Source: Thermoflexus sp.
GTDB lineage: Bacteria; Chloroflexota; Anaerolineae; Aggregatilineales; Aggregatilineaceae
Length of the DNA: 64,000 bases
Direction of reading: 5' to 3'
Assembly: GCA_020724465.1 (NCBI GenBank)
Contig: DYGX01000005.1
Coordinates: forward strand, 186,001 to 250,000
The position numbers and the translations under genes were made by a program. This document shows positions 61,817-64,000 of the stretch, one piece after another (position 1 is the first letter of the stretch; each line of letters starts with the position of its first letter). The notes under the pieces were generated by a model. That model saw only the letters and a program-made list of their open reading frames with translations. It was not told the DNA's origin and ran no database searches.

Positions 61817-63281
61817 CCGTCCCCTCATAGCCGTGGCAACCGCGCCGCCACACGCGGCCATCGCGCGCGATGAACGTCTCGGCCTCGGCTGGTCCCTCGC
61901 TGCCGCGCCGGTAGGTGGGCAGCGGGTCGCGCTGCGCGTCGGCGGCGCACAGCAGCGGGTCGATCAGCCGCCACGCCGCTTCGATTTCGTCGGCGCGGGT
62001 GAACAGCGACGCGTCGCCGTTGAGCGCGTCGAGTAGCAGCCGCTCGTAGGCATCCGGCAGGGCATCGCCGCCAAACGACGAGCGGTAGTGAAACTCCATA
62101 TTCACCGAGCGCGTCTCCTGGCCGGACCCCGGCACCTTCGCCTCGAACTGCAGATGAATCCCCTCGTCCGGCTGGATGCACAGCGACAGCACGTTGGGCG
62201 AAAAGCACGCTTCGTCCGGCTCCCGTCCGAACATCATCACCGGCGGGCAGGCGAACTCGACGATGATTTCGCTGACCTTATCGGCCAGCGCCTTGCCCGA
62301 GCGCAGATAGAACGGCACGCCCTGCCAGCGCCAGTTATCGATCATCAGCTTCAGTGCGGCGTAAGTCGGCGTGCGCGAGTCCGGCGCGACGCCCTTCGCC
62401 TGGTGATAGTCCTCGTATTGCGCCAGCACCGCATCGCCGGGATCGATCGGGCGGATCGAGTTGAGCACCTTGACCTTTTCGTTGCGCAGCGCGTCGGCGC
62501 TGAACGAGGCGGGCGGCTCCATCGCGATCAGGCTGAGAAGTTGCAGCAGGTGGTTCTGGAACATATCGCGTACCACGCCCGCCGCGTCGTAGTACCCGCC
62601 CCGATGCCCGATATCGACCGTTTCCATCACCGTGATCTGCACGTTATCCACGTAGTTGCGGTTCCAGACCGGCTCGAAGATCGTGTTGGCGAAGCGGAAG
62701 AACAGGATGTTCTGCGCAGTCTCTTTGCCCAGGTAGTGGTCGATGCGGTAGATCTGGCTCTCGTCGAAGGCGTGATGCAGGATATCATTCAGCTTGCGCG
62801 CGGAGTCCAGGTCGTGCCCGAACGGCTTCTCGACTACGATCCGCCGCCACCCGCGAGACTGGTCGGTCATGCCCAGGCGCCCCAGATGCTCGATGATCGG
62901 CTGGTAGAGCGAGGGCGCCACGGCCAGATAGCACAACCGGTTCGCCTGGCGGGTCCCCTCGATCGTTTCCAGGAAGGCCTCAAGCTGCTGGTAGCTGTCG
63001 TCCACCAGGACGTCGTGCGGCTGATACCAGATCCGCTGCGAAAACGACTCCCACAGCGCCTCGTCGGACGCGGAGCCGTTGCCGTCGATCAGGCGTTTGC
63101 GCAGGTGGCTGCGGAACTCGTCGTGCGAATAGGGTGAGCGCGCGGTGCCGACGATGTGCAGGTTGTCCGGCAGGCGATCTTTCGCGTAGAGGTTGAACAG
63201 CGCCGGGATCAGCTTGCGCTCAGTCAGATCGCCGGACGCGCCGAAAATCACGATGGTGGTGCTTGACTCGGGTCGAGTCAT
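61803..63281 (-). CDS. zwf: Glucose-6-phosphate 1-dehydrogenase
   Basis: The 492-residue enzyme oxidises glucose-6-phosphate with NADP+, the entry to the oxidative pentose phosphate path. [13 protein letters not shown] binds the coenzyme, VEKPFGHDL and RIDHYLGKE form the active site with the catalytic His, and FYLRSGKAL completes the substrate site. ATG 63281 has AAAGGA upstream. It is translationally coupled to pgl by a 14-nt overlap; no gnd gene is adjacent. Confidence 0.96.
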   Translation of the reverse strand: MTRPESSTTIVIFGASGDLTERKLIPALFNLYAKDRLPDNLHIVGTARSPYSHDEFRSHLRKRLIDGNGSASDEALWESFSQRIWYQPHDVLVDDSYQQLEAFLETIEGTRQANRLCYLAVAPSLYQPIIEHLGRLGMTDQSRGWRRIVVEKPFGHDLDSARKLNDILHHAFDESQIYRIDHYLGKETAQNILFFRFANTIFEPVWNRNYVDNVQITVMETVDIGHRGGYYDAAGVVRDMFQNHLLQLLSLIAMEPPASFSADALRNEKVKVLNSIRPIDPGDAVLAQYEDYHQAKGVAPDSRTPTYAALKLMIDNWRWQGVPFYLRSGKALADKVSEIIVEFACPPVMMFGREPDEACFSPNVLSLCIQPDEGIHLQFEAKVPGSGQETRSVNMEFHYRSSFGGDALPDAYERLLLDALNGDASLFTRADEIEAAWRLIDPLLCAADAQRDPLPTYRRGSEGPAEAETFIARDGRVWRRGCHGYEGTDGPD

Positions 63282-63369
63282 CGGTCCTTTACTCTCCACA
63301 GACAAAACCCATCCATGCCGGCGCAACTATAGCGAAGCGTAGGAGTCGTGTCGAGCGGCGGCCAGGCGT

Positions 63370-64000
63370 TCAGCGGGGAATCAGTGCATAGATCACAAAG
63401 CCGTGGGCCGGGTCGTGATAGTCGAGCGCGGACTGCACCCCGGCGCGGGCCAGCGCGTCCAGCCAGGGCGCCGCGTGCCCGGCCGAGGGCGCGGCGAAAT
63501 AGCGCGTGTCCACCCGCCCGGCCATTTCGGCGGCCAGGGCTTCGGGCTGCGGACTGTAGACGACGAGCGCGGCGGGTTGCTCGCCCAGGTAGAAGGCCAG
63601 CTCCCAGCCCAGATCGTGCTCGTAGATCACCGCGCCGGTCCGCTGGCGGTTGAGGTAGTCCGCCAGAGCGTCGATCCCGGTGTGGCGGCCCCGGTCGCCC
63701 CCCAGCGGCGCCTGACCGCGCAGCGCGCCGAGCACGCCGGGCGACATCGCCACGCTGGCCAGCGCCAGCAGCCCAAGCGACGCTGCCGGGTTGAGACGCG
63801 CCGCCCGCACCGCGCGCACAGCTCCCCGCGCGCCGAGCAGCAGCAGGAACGGGACGAGCGTGTGTAGATAGCGATCGTAGGTGTTGACCGCGATCAGCCA
63901 GTGCGCCGCCAGAAACGCGACCGCCCAGGCCGCGATCGCGCGGTCGGCGGCTGCGGCGCGGGTGCGCGCCCGCCCGCCGATCGCGATCCCGGCAGCCGCG
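63370..64000 (-). CDS. 3' part of a GT39-type membrane glycosyltransferase-like gene (partial)
   Basis: The reading frame is open to the window edge, so the N-terminus is missing. The visible part has several hydrophobic helices, the TYDRYLHTLVPFLLLL segment typical of the C-terminal helices of GT-C family proteins, then a soluble tail with IYEHDLGWELAFYLGE. Similar in type to the protein at 10.5 kb. It lies 88 nt upstream of zwf on the same strand. Confidence 0.7.
   Translation of the reverse strand, partial: AAAGIAIGGRARTRAAAADRAIAAWAVAFLAAHWLIAVNTYDRYLHTLVPFLLLLGARGAVRAVRAARLNPAASLGLLALASVAMSPGVLGALRGQAPLGGDRGRHTGIDALADYLNRQRTGAVIYEHDLGWELAFYLGEQPAALVVYSPQPEALAAEMAGRVDTRYFAAPSAGHAAPWLDALARAGVQSALDYHDPAHGFVIYALIPR

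Overview
The window is 64 kb of GC-rich, densely packed bacterial chromosome. GC content, gene style (secreted WD40/NHL propeller proteins, TPR-membrane proteins, Ser/Thr/Pro/Ala-rich linkers, a zinc-ribbon-FHA protein, a Ser/Thr kinase with an ectodomain) and the mixture of Gram-positive-type and unusual features suggest a member of the Chloroflexota (Anaerolineae-like). This is inference: there is no rRNA gene or other marker to settle it. No rRNA, tRNA, transposase or CRISPR array was recognised.

Layout. 0-16.8 kb is mostly housekeeping and scattered metabolic genes: an RNA methyltransferase, a SLOG-like protein, a thioredoxin/DUF4395 pair, acetyltransferases, prs, a lipase-like SGNH protein, a GT39-type membrane protein, hutH, and hisS with what looks like a complete histidine leader-peptide attenuator. 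17-22.6 kb is a minus-strand run (DinB, DUF4919, YfhO-type, PH/SHOCT, haem-binding protein) ending in a peroxiredoxin whose peroxidatic cysteine codon is UGA followed by a SECIS-like hairpin, i.e. a probable selenoprotein. 22.9-27.5 kb carries an SDR, an orphan DNA methyltransferase, a Ser/Thr kinase and a threonine-dehydratase-type enzyme. 27.5-28.95 kb looks like a lower-GC island with a LexA-type DNA-binding protein lacking its protease domain, a perfect double GAAC-N4-GTTC operator and an M23-type peptidase without a signal peptide. 29-45 kb holds secreted propeller proteins, a dihydrolipoamide dehydrogenase, an orphan histidine kinase, a degenerate GTPase-VOC fusion, a PHP phosphatase, and a zinc-ribbon-FHA/lipoprotein/WD40/TPR run. 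45-52.3 kb has a beta-hydroxyacid dehydrogenase, a nucleoside deaminase, htpG, an ECF sigma factor with its DUF5667 partner, and a solute-binding protein that is an internal tandem duplication.

52.5-61.06 kb is one tightly coupled plus-strand operon of ten complex-I-like subunits plus a HycI-type endopeptidase. The large subunit keeps both nickel-binding CxxC motifs, so this is an energy-converting group 4 [NiFe] hydrogenase, not respiratory complex I. It probably couples ferredoxin oxidation and H2 formation (or the reverse) to ion pumping through two antiporter-like subunits. A perfect TGTGA-N6-TCACA dyad covers the ribosome-binding site of its first gene. 61.06-64 kb has pgl and zwf (overlapping, oxidative pentose phosphate entry) and the 3' part of a membrane glycosyltransferase-like gene running off the window.

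The most unusual non-coding structure is a family of three intergenic arrays of 10-nt repeats (around 1-163, 16811-16980 and 44821-45030). Each array has a left arm of CAGCAA-type units and a right arm of the complementary TTGCTG-type units, so each is a long phased inverted repeat. In two of them the upstream gene's stop codon lies inside the first unit.
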